A stretch of 64,000 bases of DNA, from assembly GCF_000411255.1 (NCBI RefSeq), contig NZ_KE150413.1:1396948-1460947 (forward strand). Reading direction: 5' to 3'. Under the pieces are notes generated by a model, which searched no databases, was not told where the DNA came from, and saw only the letters and a program-made list of their open reading frames with translations. Numbering within the stretch: position 1 is the stretch's first letter; each line of letters begins with the position of its first letter. Positions 25,330-33,578 of this stretch are shown piece after piece. This DNA is from Paenibacillus sp. HGH0039 (GTDB lineage Bacteria > Bacillota > Bacilli > Paenibacillales > NBRC-103111). The position numbers and the translations under genes were made by a program.

Positions 25330-25497
25330 GCGGTTCTCGTTTATGCTAAACTGTACAATTTCAATTACATCTTCCTGATCGAGGGACTGTATTCCGTTCA
25401 CGAGGACGATTTCGGAATTGAGTTCCGTACGCGTTAAAAACGTATAAAGCTCAGGGGTGTAAGTCTTCACGATATGAGACAGTTTTACGGTTTCCAT
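25309..25497 (-). CDS. Small hypothetical protein
   Basis: 62 residues from ATG 25497 (AGGAAGG about 9 bases upstream; two earlier ATGs at 25506 and 25503 fall on the site itself). Beginning METVKLSHIVKTYTPELY, it has an alpha/beta, acidic, soluble composition. No family is recognised. Its terminator overlaps the last six codons, so the unit is compact and monocistronic. Confidence 0.6.
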   Translation of the reverse strand: METVKLSHIVKTYTPELYTFLTRTELNSEIVLVNGIQSLDQEDVIEIVQFSINENRKDAFLQ

Positions 25498-25654
25498 TTC
25501 CATCATCCTTCCTATCCGGTTTTGATGAGAAAGCTAAGCGGAAATATTACTCGTAAACCGAAAATGAAGCCAAGCTGAAGCCTTCTTTCATTATACCATA
25601 AAGAGCGGCGGGTTGCATTGGCACATCGTGGAGGACTCCCGATTAAATCCGGTG

Positions 25655-26476
25655 CTATTGACGGCGGAATTCACCGAAGACACCGACCGTTTCGACCACG
25701 TTCACGAACGCTTTAGGATCGGTTTCTTTAATGATTTTCTGCAGGCCGACCAGTTCGTAACGCGTCGTTACCGTCATCAGCAGACTCTGCTCCTGATTCG
25801 TATAAGCTCCTTCCGTACGGATAACGGTCACCCCGCGCGGAATCACGAGAAGCTTCTCCAGAAGCGCCTCCCTCTGCTTCGTCACGATGAAGGCGGTCAC
25901 TTTGATATGACGGATATGAATCGTATCGATCACCTTGCCGGCAATATAAATGGACAGCATCGAAAAGAGGGCGAGGTCCCAGTTGTTTTTAAAATAACCG
26001 AGCAGAAAAATAACGCCGCCGTTCAAAGCGAACAGCATCTGGCCGAGAGGAAAATCGCGCTTGCGCGTCAGAATGGACCCCACGATGTCGAACCCGCCCG
26101 TGGAGCCGCCCGCCCGCATCGTGATGCCGGCGCCGATTCCCACAAGCACGCCGCCGAATACGGCTCCGAGTATAGGCTCCTGCACAAGCTCACGGACCGG
26201 TATGATCTGCATGAACCAGGTTGTGGCGATAACGGAGCCGACGCTGATAATGATGAACCGGCGTCCGATAATGACAAGCCCCCAGATGATCAAAGGCAGG
26301 TTCAGGACGAAGTATAAAATGGAAATATTCATGTTCGTCAAGTATCCGATTACCATCGCAATACCGGATACTCCGCCGCTTAGGAGTTCGTGCGGAATAA
26401 GAAACATGTTAAAGCCGAACGCGACGAGTGCCGCGCCGAGTATTACAACCGCGATGGAAATCGCTTTTTTGTCCAC
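25655..26476 (-). CDS. YitT family membrane protein (DUF161/DUF2179)
   Basis: 273 residues from GTG 26476 with GAGGTGATC upstream. There are five or six hydrophobic helices; LIPHELLSGGVSGIAMVIGY near 27-46 and MRAGGSTGGFDIVGSIL near 150 are the DUF161 repeats. A soluble DUF2179 domain follows from about 190 (TVIRTEGAYTNQEQSLLMTV). These proteins are common in Bacillota, with several paralogues per genome, and their function is unknown; transport of a small solute is assumed by others. No link to neighbours seen. Confidence 0.92.
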   Translation of the reverse strand: MDKKAISIAVVILGAALVAFGFNMFLIPHELLSGGVSGIAMVIGYLTNMNISILYFVLNLPLIIWGLVIIGRRFIIISVGSVIATTWFMQIIPVRELVQEPILGAVFGGVLVGIGAGITMRAGGSTGGFDIVGSILTRKRDFPLGQMLFALNGGVIFLLGYFKNNWDLALFSMLSIYIAGKVIDTIHIRHIKVTAFIVTKQREALLEKLLVIPRGVTVIRTEGAYTNQEQSLLMTVTTRYELVGLQKIIKETDPKAFVNVVETVGVFGEFRRQ

Positions 26477-26559
26477 ACGATCACCTCAAGAAGTAGTATG
26501 CAGATTAAAAGTACCACTCATCCGGGATAAACATCAAGAGGAATTGACCGGAGGACAAT

Positions 26560-26630
26560 AAAAAAAACGGACCTTTTCGAAAATAAACCTGTCATTCTGC
26601 CGCTCAGGTTACTTTCAGCCGGTCCGTTTG
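26560..26630 (-). terminator. Terminator after the DUF2188 gene
   Basis: Minus strand AACGGACC pairs with GGTCCGTT, enclosing a second stem ACCTGA/CAGGT, then eight T. Confidence 0.7.
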
Positions 26631-26635
26631 TGGGG

Positions 26636-27052
26636 TTAAGAGTAATTGTGCGAGTTCTGAACGGTGCCGTCCTTCCGGTGGATGACGGCTCTCGTGTTGG
26701 CGTCTGAAGCAAGCTCGTCGGCTTTTTTGACCGCATCGCTTTTCGTGTCCGCTTCATAACGAGGTTTATCTTCTCCCTCGGCTTTAACGGCCCAGCCGTC
26801 GCCGTCCGGTACGACATGGAGCGGTGAGGAGGGAGAGGAAGAAGCCCGGCGTTCCGTACCGCTTTTGCCGCCGCTCCGGTGATCGGGATGATTTTCTTCC
26901 CATTCCTCCGCTTTGGCGGTAGCAATCGCGATCGCGCGGCCTTCCTCGTATCCGTCGTCCAGCAGGGCGTTGGCGATTTCAACGGCTTTATTGCGGACCC
27001 GCTCGGGCAAATTTTTCATTGAGGGCGGATAGTCGTTCTTGGTCCAAGGCAT
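26636..27052 (-). CDS. DUF2188 domain-containing protein
   Basis: 138 residues from ATG 27052 with AAGGAGGA upstream. The first 50 residues (MPWTKNDYPPSMKNLPERV, then ARAIA-like helix and EEWEENHPDH) resemble a ChaB-like helical module. The C-terminal 60, starting LHVVPDGDGWAVKAEGEDK and ending NSHNY, are a DUF2188 fold, as in B. subtilis YngL-size proteins of unknown function. The linker is Ser/Gly/Arg-rich. This two-part layout is common in spore-formers. No enzyme motif. Confidence 0.75.
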   Translation of the reverse strand: MPWTKNDYPPSMKNLPERVRNKAVEIANALLDDGYEEGRAIAIATAKAEEWEENHPDHRSGGKSGTERRASSSPSSPLHVVPDGDGWAVKAEGEDKPRYEADTKSDAVKKADELASDANTRAVIHRKDGTVQNSHNYS

Positions 27053-27142
27053 GATCGTTCCTCCTTCCGGGTTACGGTTCTGCTGCTCGTTCGTTGTTCT
27101 TTTACCCGAAACGCGGAAGAATTAAGCAGGAGCGGCCTATGT

Positions 27143-27181
27143 AAAAAGCCGTGCGGCCGTTCAACGAACGGCCGCACGGCT
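27143..27181 (-). terminator. Strong terminator after the DUF4247 gene
   Basis: Fourteen-base arms AGCCGTGCGGCCGT/ACGGCCGCACGGCT around CAACGA-type loop, with five T on the minus strand. Confidence 0.85.
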
Positions 27182-27251
27182 CGCCAGTTCCCGGCATAGC
27201 GCGGGTACCGGCTCGTACTGCAAGGAAAGGGGGCGGCCGCCGGCAACCGGC

Positions 27252-27959
27252 TTACCGCCGCCTTTTGAACGATCCGGAACGTCCGCTTGTTCCGGGTTTT
27301 GTCCCGATCCCGCGCTTTGTTCGCCCGGGATTGGTGATCTCGCTGCGGCGGTCGCCGGCTCCCGTTCCGGCCCCGATCCCGCCGGTAGTGCCGGACGGGC
27401 TGCCCGGAGTCCGGAACGAACCTTCGCGGTCCGACGTTACGGGCGGCTTGGTCGAACCCGTACCCGTGCCGGGCGAGTAACCCCCTGGCGTCCCCCGGTA
27501 GGTCGGGGTAGAGCGGTAGCCGCGGTAATCGCTGACCCCGCGGCTGTTGAAAAAACCGCCGCCGAGAACGGATTGAAGCATGGCTACGGTCAGGAAGGTC
27601 TGCAGGAAGGAGGGCGAGTAATGCTCTCTGGCATATTGGATCGTATCCACCTGGACCAGGGTGTTCGCCGGGTTTTGATCGTCCCGCTGCAGGTTGATGA
27701 CCTTGTCGGGATAGAGCAGAAACATCTGATCCTGCGATTCCTTGCTGATTTCGCGCGGCTTCTCCCGGTCGGCGAGCTCCTTGGCTACGACCGGTACGTC
27801 TTTATTCTCGGCGGTGTATACTTTCGATAAATTGCTGCCCGATCCGTCGGCGCTGGTGAGATTATACTCTTGCCGGACGAAATCGCTGGCGTTGGGGGCG
27901 CAGCCCGTGAGCAGAACAAATACTAGCAGGCCGGAAATCCATGATGTCCATCTGTTCAA
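27252..27959 (-). CDS. DUF4247 family lipoprotein
   Basis: 235 residues from TTG 27959, with AGGAGGTG 9 bases upstream. The signal peptide ends in LLTGC, a lipobox giving Cys20, so it is a membrane-anchored lipoprotein. The region from VYTAENKDVPVVAKELADRE through MFLLYPDKVINLQRD and YAREHYSPSFLQTF matches DUF4247. The last 90 residues are Gly/Thr/Ser/Arg-rich and low-complexity. Function is unknown. It lies downstream of the DUF4178 gene on the same strand, an association seen in other bacilli. Confidence 0.85.
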   Translation of the reverse strand: MNRWTSWISGLLVFVLLTGCAPNASDFVRQEYNLTSADGSGSNLSKVYTAENKDVPVVAKELADREKPREISKESQDQMFLLYPDKVINLQRDDQNPANTLVQVDTIQYAREHYSPSFLQTFLTVAMLQSVLGGGFFNSRGVSDYRGYRSTPTYRGTPGGYSPGTGTGSTKPPVTSDREGSFRTPGSPSGTTGGIGAGTGAGDRRSEITNPGRTKRGIGTKPGTSGRSGSFKRRR

Positions 27960-28025
27960 GCGGAAGGCACCTCCTGAAGGCTGAAGGGGGAATCAAAAAC
28001 AGAAGCCTCCGTTTGAACTGGAGAA

Positions 28026-28048
28026 GCCGCACAGACAGTCTGTGCGGC
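28026..28048. repeat. Perfect 23-bp palindrome between two genes
   Basis: GCCGCACAGAC and its exact complement flank one central base, in the DUF4178-DUF4247 gap. No U-run follows on either strand, so it is not a simple terminator. Confidence 0.65.
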
Positions 28049-28111
28049 CGTCTGCAGCCTCAGCGCCGTTCGCCGCCGGAATGAACAAACCGGTTTTCCG
28101 CCCGCCGGACG

Positions 28112-28645
28112 TTAAAGCGTCGCCCGCATAAATTTAACCTGCGAGGCCGGTGTGCGTTCGCCCTGCATGGCGACGAATTTGCCGTCCTGCCACTGCAGGA
28201 AGAAATAGCGGTCGTCGGGTCCGAAGTATCTCCAGATCATGACTTCGTCGCCGCTGCGGAAATCGGTGCTGCCTTCCGTACGGGTCACATCGCTGCGGTG
28301 ATGCTCCAGTTCGAACGTGTCTTCTCCGTCAAGCTCGAGCCGGGAAGGCACGTCGTTCGGATCGTCGAGCGCTCCCTCCATAAAATCGCAGAGGAAGCAC
28401 TCGTAAGAACGGCCTTTCTCGATGAGCAGGCAGCGGACATCTTTGCCGCTTTGAAGATAGTACGCATACCGGTGAGGCTCGAAACCGCGGTCGAAATAAA
28501 TCACTTTCCCGGAAACGACGTACTCCTCGAGATCGACGTTGACGATATCGCCGACGCGGGATTCCTCGAAGGGGTTCGCTTGTCTGACCGGTTCCTGCTG
28601 TTTATTGCTGCGGATAATGTTGCCTACGCGTTTGAATATAGACAT
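28112..28645 (-). CDS. DUF4178 domain-containing protein
   Basis: 177 residues, GTAAGGAG upstream of ATG 28645. From VGDIVNVDLEEYVVSGKVIYFDRG onward it is a beta-rich DUF4178 fold, with WRYFGPDDRYFFLQWQDGKF near 150. No signal peptide or membrane segment. DUF4178 proteins often sit beside DUF4247 lipoproteins and PspA- or DUF350-like membrane genes, hinting at an envelope-stress role; the function is unproven. Only the DUF4247 partner is present here, 152 bp downstream, with a perfect palindrome between them. Confidence 0.82.
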   Translation of the reverse strand: MSIFKRVGNIIRSNKQQEPVRQANPFEESRVGDIVNVDLEEYVVSGKVIYFDRGFEPHRYAYYLQSGKDVRCLLIEKGRSYECFLCDFMEGALDDPNDVPSRLELDGEDTFELEHHRSDVTRTEGSTDFRSGDEVMIWRYFGPDDRYFFLQWQDGKFVAMQGERTPASQVKFMRATL

Positions 28646-28946
28646 AAAGGGACGCTCCTTACGTTTAATCTGGTGTTCTTCTGTCCATTATATACGATGA
28701 AAAGCGATTAAGGTTTCGATGGCAGACCCTCTTCCTCCCTGCACATGGGCAAATAGTCACTGGAAAAGCTTGAGTATAATATGTTATACTAGTCGAGATA
28801 TTCTTAAGGGCGGCTCTACGAATTAGGATAAGGGCAATTCGGGATAGGGTTTCCGCACGGATGAACGGATATTAAGGAAGAAAAGTCGTGCTTAAGGGTA
28901 TATAAAAGAAGAGAGATCTTCATCGGATAAAAGGAGAATGAACGGA
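28646..28946 (+). promoter_or_regulatory. Promoter and long leader of cshA
   Basis: 301 bp. Inverted repeat AGTATAA-TATG-TTATACT (28773-28790) embeds two possible -10 hexamers (TATAAT 28775, TATACT 28785). A leader of about 140 bases follows, with two copies of CTTAAGGG (near 28803 and 28891) and a GCACG/CGTGC pair. A long leader is typical of cold-induced helicase mRNAs; a clear -35 is not visible. Confidence 0.45.
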
Positions 28947-30554
28947 TTGAAAAATTTTTCAGAATTTGATTTAGATGCAAAAGTAATCAAAGCTATTACA
29001 GAAATGGGTTTCGAAGAATCGACCCCGATTCAGGAGAAAACGATTCCGCTTGCGATTGAAGGACACGATCTGATCGGCCAGGCGCAGACCGGTACGGGTA
29101 AAACGGCCGCTTTCGGTATTCCTCTCGTAAGCAAAATCGAGCCAAGCGAAGACAAGATCGTTGCACTGATCATGTGCCCGACCCGCGAACTTGCCATCCA
29201 GGTTGCGGAAGAAGTGAGCAAACTCGGACGCTTCAAAGGCATCCGCTCCCTGCCGATCTACGGCGGACAAGATATCGGCAAGCAAATCCGCGCGCTGAAG
29301 AAAAGACCTCAGATCATCATCGGTACGCCGGGACGTCTGCTTGACCACATCAACCGTAAAACGATCAAGCTCGAAGACGTTAAAACCGTCGTACTCGACG
29401 AAGCGGATGAAATGCTCGACATGGGCTTCATGGATGACATCCAGTCCATCCTGAGCCTTGTACCGGCAGAGCGCCACACCATGCTCTTCTCGGCAACCAT
29501 GCCTCCTAACATCCAGAAGCTGGCTCAACAGTTCCTGACGAACCCTCAGCATGTATCGGTTATTCCTAAGCACGTAAGCGCTCCGCTTATCGATCAGGCT
29601 TACGTCGAAGTGCATGAGAAGCAGAAATTCGAAGCGCTTAGCCGTCTCATCGACATGGAATCCCCGGAACTGGCGATCGTGTTCGGACGTACGAAGCGCC
29701 GTGTAGACGAGCTGGCGGAAGCCCTGCAGAAGCGCGGTTATGCCGCAGAAGGCCTGCACGGCGACTTGTCCCAGAATCAGCGTGACAACGTAATGCGCAA
29801 ATTCCGTGACGGCAGCATCGAAGTGCTTGTCGCTACGGACGTGGCGGCGCGCGGTCTCGACGTTTCCGGCGTCACGCACGTCGTTAACTTCGACCTTCCG
29901 CAGGATCCGGAAAGCTACGTTCACCGGATCGGCCGTACGGGCCGCGCGGGCAAAGAAGGAACGGCTTGGACGTTCGTAACGCCGCGTGAGATCGATCACC
30001 TGCACTTCATCGAGAAAGTGACCCGTCACCGCATTCCTAAGAAGCCTATGCCGAGCCCGGCCGAGGCTATGGAAGGCAAGCAGAAGGTAACGGCTGAACG
30101 CATCATCAACCTGCTTCAAGAAGACAAGCACAACGAATTCAAAGGCGTAGCTATCCAGCTCCTTGAGGAATACGATTCCGTCAACCTGCTGGCAGCGGCA
30201 CTTCAGCTTCTTACCGGCGGTGAGAAGAAGGAAGTATCCGTCGAGCTGACTCCGGAAGATCCGATCCGTGCTAAGAAACGCCGCGTCGATGTTCGCAGCT
30301 CCGGACGCAAGTTCAACTATGGCAGCGACCGCAGAGGCGACGGCCGTTCCGGCGGAGGCTACGGCTCCCGCTCCGGCCAAGGCGGATCGCGCTACGGTTC
30401 TTCTTCCTCCCGCGGAAGAGACGGCGGACGCGATTACCGCGACCGTGACCGTGACAGTCGTTCCGGTGGCGGCTACGGCTCCCGCAGCGGCGGTTCCGAT
30501 TACAATCGTGACCGTTCCAGCAGCACCCGCCGCAGTGAAGATTCCAACGCTTAA
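28947..30554 (+). CDS. cshA: DEAD-box ATP-dependent RNA helicase CshA
   Basis: 535 residues from TTG 28947 with AAAGGAG at a good distance; ATG 28938 sits almost on that site. All motifs are present: Q motif GFEESTPIQ, AQTGTGKT, PTRELAIQ, GTPGR, DEAD, SAT, ATDVAARGLD and HRIGRTGRAG. The C-terminal 110 residues are a glycine/arginine/serine RGG-like tail after a small RNA-binding region. CshA is the main bacillal cold-shock and degradosome-associated helicase, assisting RNA decay and ribosome assembly. It stands alone between a long leader and a clear terminator. Confidence 0.95.
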   Translation: MKNFSEFDLDAKVIKAITEMGFEESTPIQEKTIPLAIEGHDLIGQAQTGTGKTAAFGIPLVSKIEPSEDKIVALIMCPTRELAIQVAEEVSKLGRFKGIRSLPIYGGQDIGKQIRALKKRPQIIIGTPGRLLDHINRKTIKLEDVKTVVLDEADEMLDMGFMDDIQSILSLVPAERHTMLFSATMPPNIQKLAQQFLTNPQHVSVIPKHVSAPLIDQAYVEVHEKQKFEALSRLIDMESPELAIVFGRTKRRVDELAEALQKRGYAAEGLHGDLSQNQRDNVMRKFRDGSIEVLVATDVAARGLDVSGVTHVVNFDLPQDPESYVHRIGRTGRAGKEGTAWTFVTPREIDHLHFIEKVTRHRIPKKPMPSPAEAMEGKQKVTAERIINLLQEDKHNEFKGVAIQLLEEYDSVNLLAAALQLLTGGEKKEVSVELTPEDPIRAKKRRVDVRSSGRKFNYGSDRRGDGRSGGGYGSRSGQGGSRYGSSSSRGRDGGRDYRDRDRDSRSGGGYGSRSGGSDYNRDRSSSTRRSEDSNA

Positions 30555-30570
30555 TGGATTCGAATATCAA

Positions 30571-30601
30571 AATGACGACCCGTCGGGTCGTCATTTTTTT
30601 T
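30571..30601 (+). terminator. Terminator of cshA
   Basis: ATGACGACCC and GGGTCGTCAT around a three-base loop, followed by eight T. Confidence 0.92.
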
Positions 30602-30646
30602 GGAGATTCGTGTTAAATTAGTTCCTACGGATCTGTTAAGGAAGGA

Positions 30647-30739
30647 TTAGTAGAGGAAAGAACGAGAGATGATAACCAGCAGAATGAAAAGCACCAGAAT
30701 CGCACCTGTGGAAGTAAAAGCGCCGCCTACACCAGACAT
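30647..30739 (-). CDS. YjcZ family sporulation micropeptide
   Basis: 30 residues, starting MSGVGGAFTSTGAILVLFIL and ending IISRSFLY. GAGGAGG is 8 bases before ATG 30739. The Gly-rich start, a single hydrophobic helix and a basic-aromatic end match YjcZ-type proteins, tiny membrane peptides made late in sporulation or found in spore coats. The sequence is so close to family form that it is convincing despite its size. It is easily missed by gene finders. It lies on the opposite strand to its neighbours. Confidence 0.9.
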   Translation of the reverse strand: MSGVGGAFTSTGAILVLFILLVIISRSFLY

Positions 30740-30878
30740 GTAATCTCCTCCTCGTACAAAATTTGAAGATTTATTACCTTAATAGAATATGCCTGCGGGG
30801 AAGAAAAGAAAGGGCCGCTACCTATGCTCTACAAAATAGGCTATAATAAGAATAACATCAACAGAGGGGGACAAGGGT

Positions 30879-31679
30879 TTGGAATTTAGAGGACTAATGG
30901 GCGGCTTTTACCGGATTTCCGAATGGATCATGAGGCTGTCCGCCATTAATTTGCTGTGGATCCTTTGCAGCATTCCGTTTTTCTTTTTTGCATTAGCCGG
31001 GCTTACTTCGGGCCAAGCGGATATAATGATGCAATCGCTCGTTTTAATGGGAATATTGGCACCGTTTACACTGTTTCCTTCTACGGCTGCGATGTTCACG
31101 GTAGCCCGCAAGTGGGTGACCGGGGATGAGGATGTGCCCCTGTTCAAGACCTTCTTCCGCGGCTACAAAGAAAACTTTTTGCAGAGTATGATCGGAGGCA
31201 TCGCCTTCGTCTTATTTGCTCTGATTTTGTTCGTGAGCTACCGTTTTTATGCGGGTCTCGACAGCGCGCTTTCCCTTCTTTCGTACATGTTCTTGGCCAT
31301 GGGAATCCTGCTGATCGGCGCCTTTTTCAATTTTTTCTGTATCATGTCCCATCTTCATATGAAGGTTCTTCAAATTATCAAAAACGCCATCCTGCTGACG
31401 ATCGGCAACCCCGTTACTAGCGTGATGACGATTATCGGGAACGTGGCGATCGTGATCATCAGTTTCCGTTTCAGTTTCCTGCTCGTATTCTTCGCGGGCA
31501 GCGTCAGCGCGACCTTTTCGTTCTGGCAGTTCAACCGGAGCTTCGAGAAAATCAAACGCAAGCAGGAAGCGATGGAAGAGGCTGAACGCGAGCAGGAAGA
31601 GAACGGGCAGGCGGCTGAGCTGGATGCGGCGGCCGTCCGGGAAGACGATTCGACAAAGAAAGAGTCTGACAAACTGTAG
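30879..31679 (+). CDS. YesL family (DUF624) membrane protein
   Basis: 266 residues from TTG 30879 with AGGGGG upstream. Five or six hydrophobic segments; the start MEFRGLMGGFYRISEWIMRL is typical of YesL. The last 45 residues are acidic and soluble. B. subtilis YesL lies beside rhamnogalacturonan-use genes, but most homologues have no known role. No sugar-use genes are adjacent here. Confidence 0.85.
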   Translation: MEFRGLMGGFYRISEWIMRLSAINLLWILCSIPFFFFALAGLTSGQADIMMQSLVLMGILAPFTLFPSTAAMFTVARKWVTGDEDVPLFKTFFRGYKENFLQSMIGGIAFVLFALILFVSYRFYAGLDSALSLLSYMFLAMGILLIGAFFNFFCIMSHLHMKVLQIIKNAILLTIGNPVTSVMTIIGNVAIVIISFRFSFLLVFFAGSVSATFSFWQFNRSFEKIKRKQEAMEEAEREQEENGQAAELDAAAVREDDSTKKESDKL

Positions 31680-31747
31680 CCCTGGTCCCTTTTTCAGCGG
31701 CGTTCTGAAGCAATAGACCTATTCTTACAAAAGACAGTCGATTCCAG

Positions 31748-31776
31748 TTGAATCCGGTTCGCGATTGTCTTATAAT
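31748..31776 (+). promoter_or_regulatory. Sigma-A promoter of 6S RNA
   Basis: TTGAAT (31748-31753), 17 bp, TATAAT (31771-31776). Start of transcription predicted near 31782. Confidence 0.85.
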
Positions 31777-31781
31777 AGGGA

Positions 31782-31970
31782 TACAAACAAAATCCTGCGA
31801 TGTACGTTTCGGTTTCTTTTGTTTTAAACCAATGATTGTTTCTCGGGAAATCCATATTGAAGCGCGGCTGACATGCCCCCGAAAAGGGACTTCAAAAACG
31901 TTTCTGCGATCACCCACCTGCTAAAGCAGGTTTGAAACTATTAAACCGGACGGCATTTGCGGGTTTTCTT
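31782..31970 (+). ncRNA. ssrS: 6S RNA
   Basis: About 185 nt after a near-consensus promoter. The ends pair as a closing stem: AAAATCCTGCGATGT (from 31790) against GGCATTTGCGGGTTTT (to about 31968). Conserved 6S segments are visible: GCGGCTGACATGCCCCCGA, then TTTCTGCGATCACCCACC, a CCTGC-TAAA-GCAGG hairpin and TTTGAAACTATTAAACCGG. The central bubble mimics an open promoter and sequesters sigma-A RNA polymerase in stationary phase. B. subtilis has two such RNAs; this is one locus. Exact ends need RNA data. Confidence 0.88.
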
Positions 31971-32003
31971 ATGTAATCATGGATTTTATAAGTATAAAAA
32001 AAG

Positions 32004-32035
32004 ACACAGCTCCGTAAACGGGGCTGTTTTTATTT
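32004..32035 (+). terminator. Terminator downstream of 6S RNA
   Basis: ACAGCTCCG-TAAA-CGGGGCTGT followed by TTTTTATTTT; it may end read-through from 6S transcription. Confidence 0.8.
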
Positions 32036-32174
32036 TGTCCGAAAGAGGGTAATTTAAAGAGAGGCTACAGGCACGGACCCTTTTTGTATTAGAACCCATT
32101 TTATGCTATGGTAAAAAAGTGGAATGTGAATGTACATAGAGATCAAAAATTTTGCCGAAAGTGGTGGATCGTGT

Positions 32175-32831
32175 ATGAAGCTGTTTCTTGATACGGCCAA
32201 TGTAAACGAGATTAAAGAAGCGCACGAGCTGGGGGTTATTTCCGGAATTACGACGAATCCGTCTCTGATTGCCAAAGAGGGACGAGATTTCTTTGAGACC
32301 CTCAAAGAAATTGTAGGCATCGTAGGCGATCTGCCGATCAGTGCCGAAGTTGTCGCCACGGACGTGGAAGGAATGGTCCAGCAAGGCGAGAAACTTGCCA
32401 AAATCGGCAGCGGGATTGTCATTAAGGTGCCGATGACTGCGGACGGCCTTAAGGCGACGAAGCGTTTCAGCGACCAAGGCATTAAAACAAACGTGACCCT
32501 TGTATTCAGTTCCACACAAGCGCTTCTGGCGGCACGAGCGGGAGCGACCTATGTATCTCCGTTCATCGGACGGCTCGACGATATTAACCAGGTGGGCATG
32601 CATCTGATTGAAGAAGTGAGCCAAATTATTTCGGTACACGAGCTGCCGACACAAATTATCGCAGCCAGCGTGCGTCATTCTACGCATGTGATCGAGGCCG
32701 CTCTTCTAGGCTCTCATATCGCTACGGTGCCGTTCAAAGTAATCGAAGCTATGATGAAGCATCCGCTGACCGATGCCGGCGTGGAACGGTTTATGAAAGA
32801 TTGGGAAAGCGCCAACCAGAAAACGTTCTAA
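32175..32831 (+). CDS. Transaldolase-family fructose-6-phosphate aldolase
   Basis: 218 residues starting [13 protein letters not shown] at ATG 32175 (GGTGG site about 7 bases upstream). It is of the short MipB/TalC type with a TIM barrel: [14 protein letters not shown] near 25-38, [10 protein letters not shown] with the Schiff-base Lys, and RLDDIN later. B. subtilis calls this protein Tal (YwjH); the enzymatic class covers both F6P aldolase and transaldolase, which cannot be separated from sequence alone. It works in the pentose phosphate pathway. It is monocistronic, followed by its own terminator. Confidence 0.93.
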   Translation: MKLFLDTANVNEIKEAHELGVISGITTNPSLIAKEGRDFFETLKEIVGIVGDLPISAEVVATDVEGMVQQGEKLAKIGSGIVIKVPMTADGLKATKRFSDQGIKTNVTLVFSSTQALLAARAGATYVSPFIGRLDDINQVGMHLIEEVSQIISVHELPTQIIAASVRHSTHVIEAALLGSHIATVPFKVIEAMMKHPLTDAGVERFMKDWESANQKTF

Positions 32832-32884
32832 AGATAATCCGGGGGCGCACATTTAGAGTGAACGGAACCCCCTTGAATTAGAGG

Positions 32885-32909
32885 AGCCTCTCTGCGGAGA
32901 GGCTTTTTA
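32885..32909 (+). terminator. Terminator after the transaldolase gene
   Basis: GAGCCTCTC and GAGAGGCT arms, then TTTTTA. Confidence 0.82.
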
Positions 32910-33091
32910 TTCATACAAAAGCGGTAAGTATGGGTGAAATTGGTTATTAAGCCGCTGTTTAATAAAATGACCAGGGATTTATGCCCGGTTTTTACGGTTC
33001 TCCTCTTTTGCTTCCCTGCAAAGAATGGTAAGATTGTTTTTAGTGTGGTTTGGCAAGCAGTCTGGATATGCTTCATGAAGGGGGAACGACT

Positions 33092-33478
33092 TTGAAACGA
33101 ACGTTAGTCGGTTTGCTTCGCAGTTTCGAGACAACCGGTGAGAAAGCCAAAGATCCGGAATTAAAAACCCGTTACTACAAATTATCCAAAGACCAGGTGT
33201 GGGAAGAAACAGTCGGGATGATCAAAAAAACACCCGGCTACAAACTCCTTCACGAAGTGAAAAATGTCGGAGAGATTGTGGTGGAAAAACGTACGGCTCT
33301 CGGACGTACTCAGGATATTACAATTACTTTGTTTGCGGTTAATCCGACGACAACGGCTATTGATATTTATTCGGCTTCCCGTGGGAACATGGGGGATCTC
33401 GGTTCCAATTACCGGACCATTCTGGACATTTACAAGCAGCTGGACAAAAAGCTGGCGGCTTACAAAATCAGCCGCTAA
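33092..33478 (+). CDS. DUF1499-like small cytosolic protein
   Basis: 128 residues from TTG 33092 with AAGGGGG upstream; the earlier in-frame ATG at 33050 lacks a site. LSKDQVWEETVGMIKKTPG, an IVVEKRTAL strand and SASRGNMGDLGSNYRTILDI resemble the DUF1499 or 'cytosolic protein' group of bacilli. No catalytic motif is evident, so the family call is tentative. It is convergent with tpx through a bidirectional terminator. Confidence 0.7.
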   Translation: MKRTLVGLLRSFETTGEKAKDPELKTRYYKLSKDQVWEETVGMIKKTPGYKLLHEVKNVGEIVVEKRTALGRTQDITITLFAVNPTTTAIDIYSASRGNMGDLGSNYRTILDIYKQLDKKLAAYKISR

Positions 33479-33512
33479 CGCTTGGGCAGCTTGCGGGCAG
33501 CTTCATAGGCAT

Positions 33513-33567
33513 AAAAAAACAGCAGAGGATTCGATGAGCGCATCGATTCCTGTGCTGTTTTCTTTTT
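33513..33567. terminator. Bidirectional terminator between the DUF1499-like gene and tpx
   Basis: AAAACAGCAGAGGATTCGATG and its near-complement around AGCG; T-rich on both strands. Confidence 0.88.
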
Positions 33568-33578
33568 ATGCCGGAGTT

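Noticed and set aside
28971..30380. 469-codon minus frame across cshA
   Set aside because: Antisense shadow of a GC-rich, clearly coding helicase gene.
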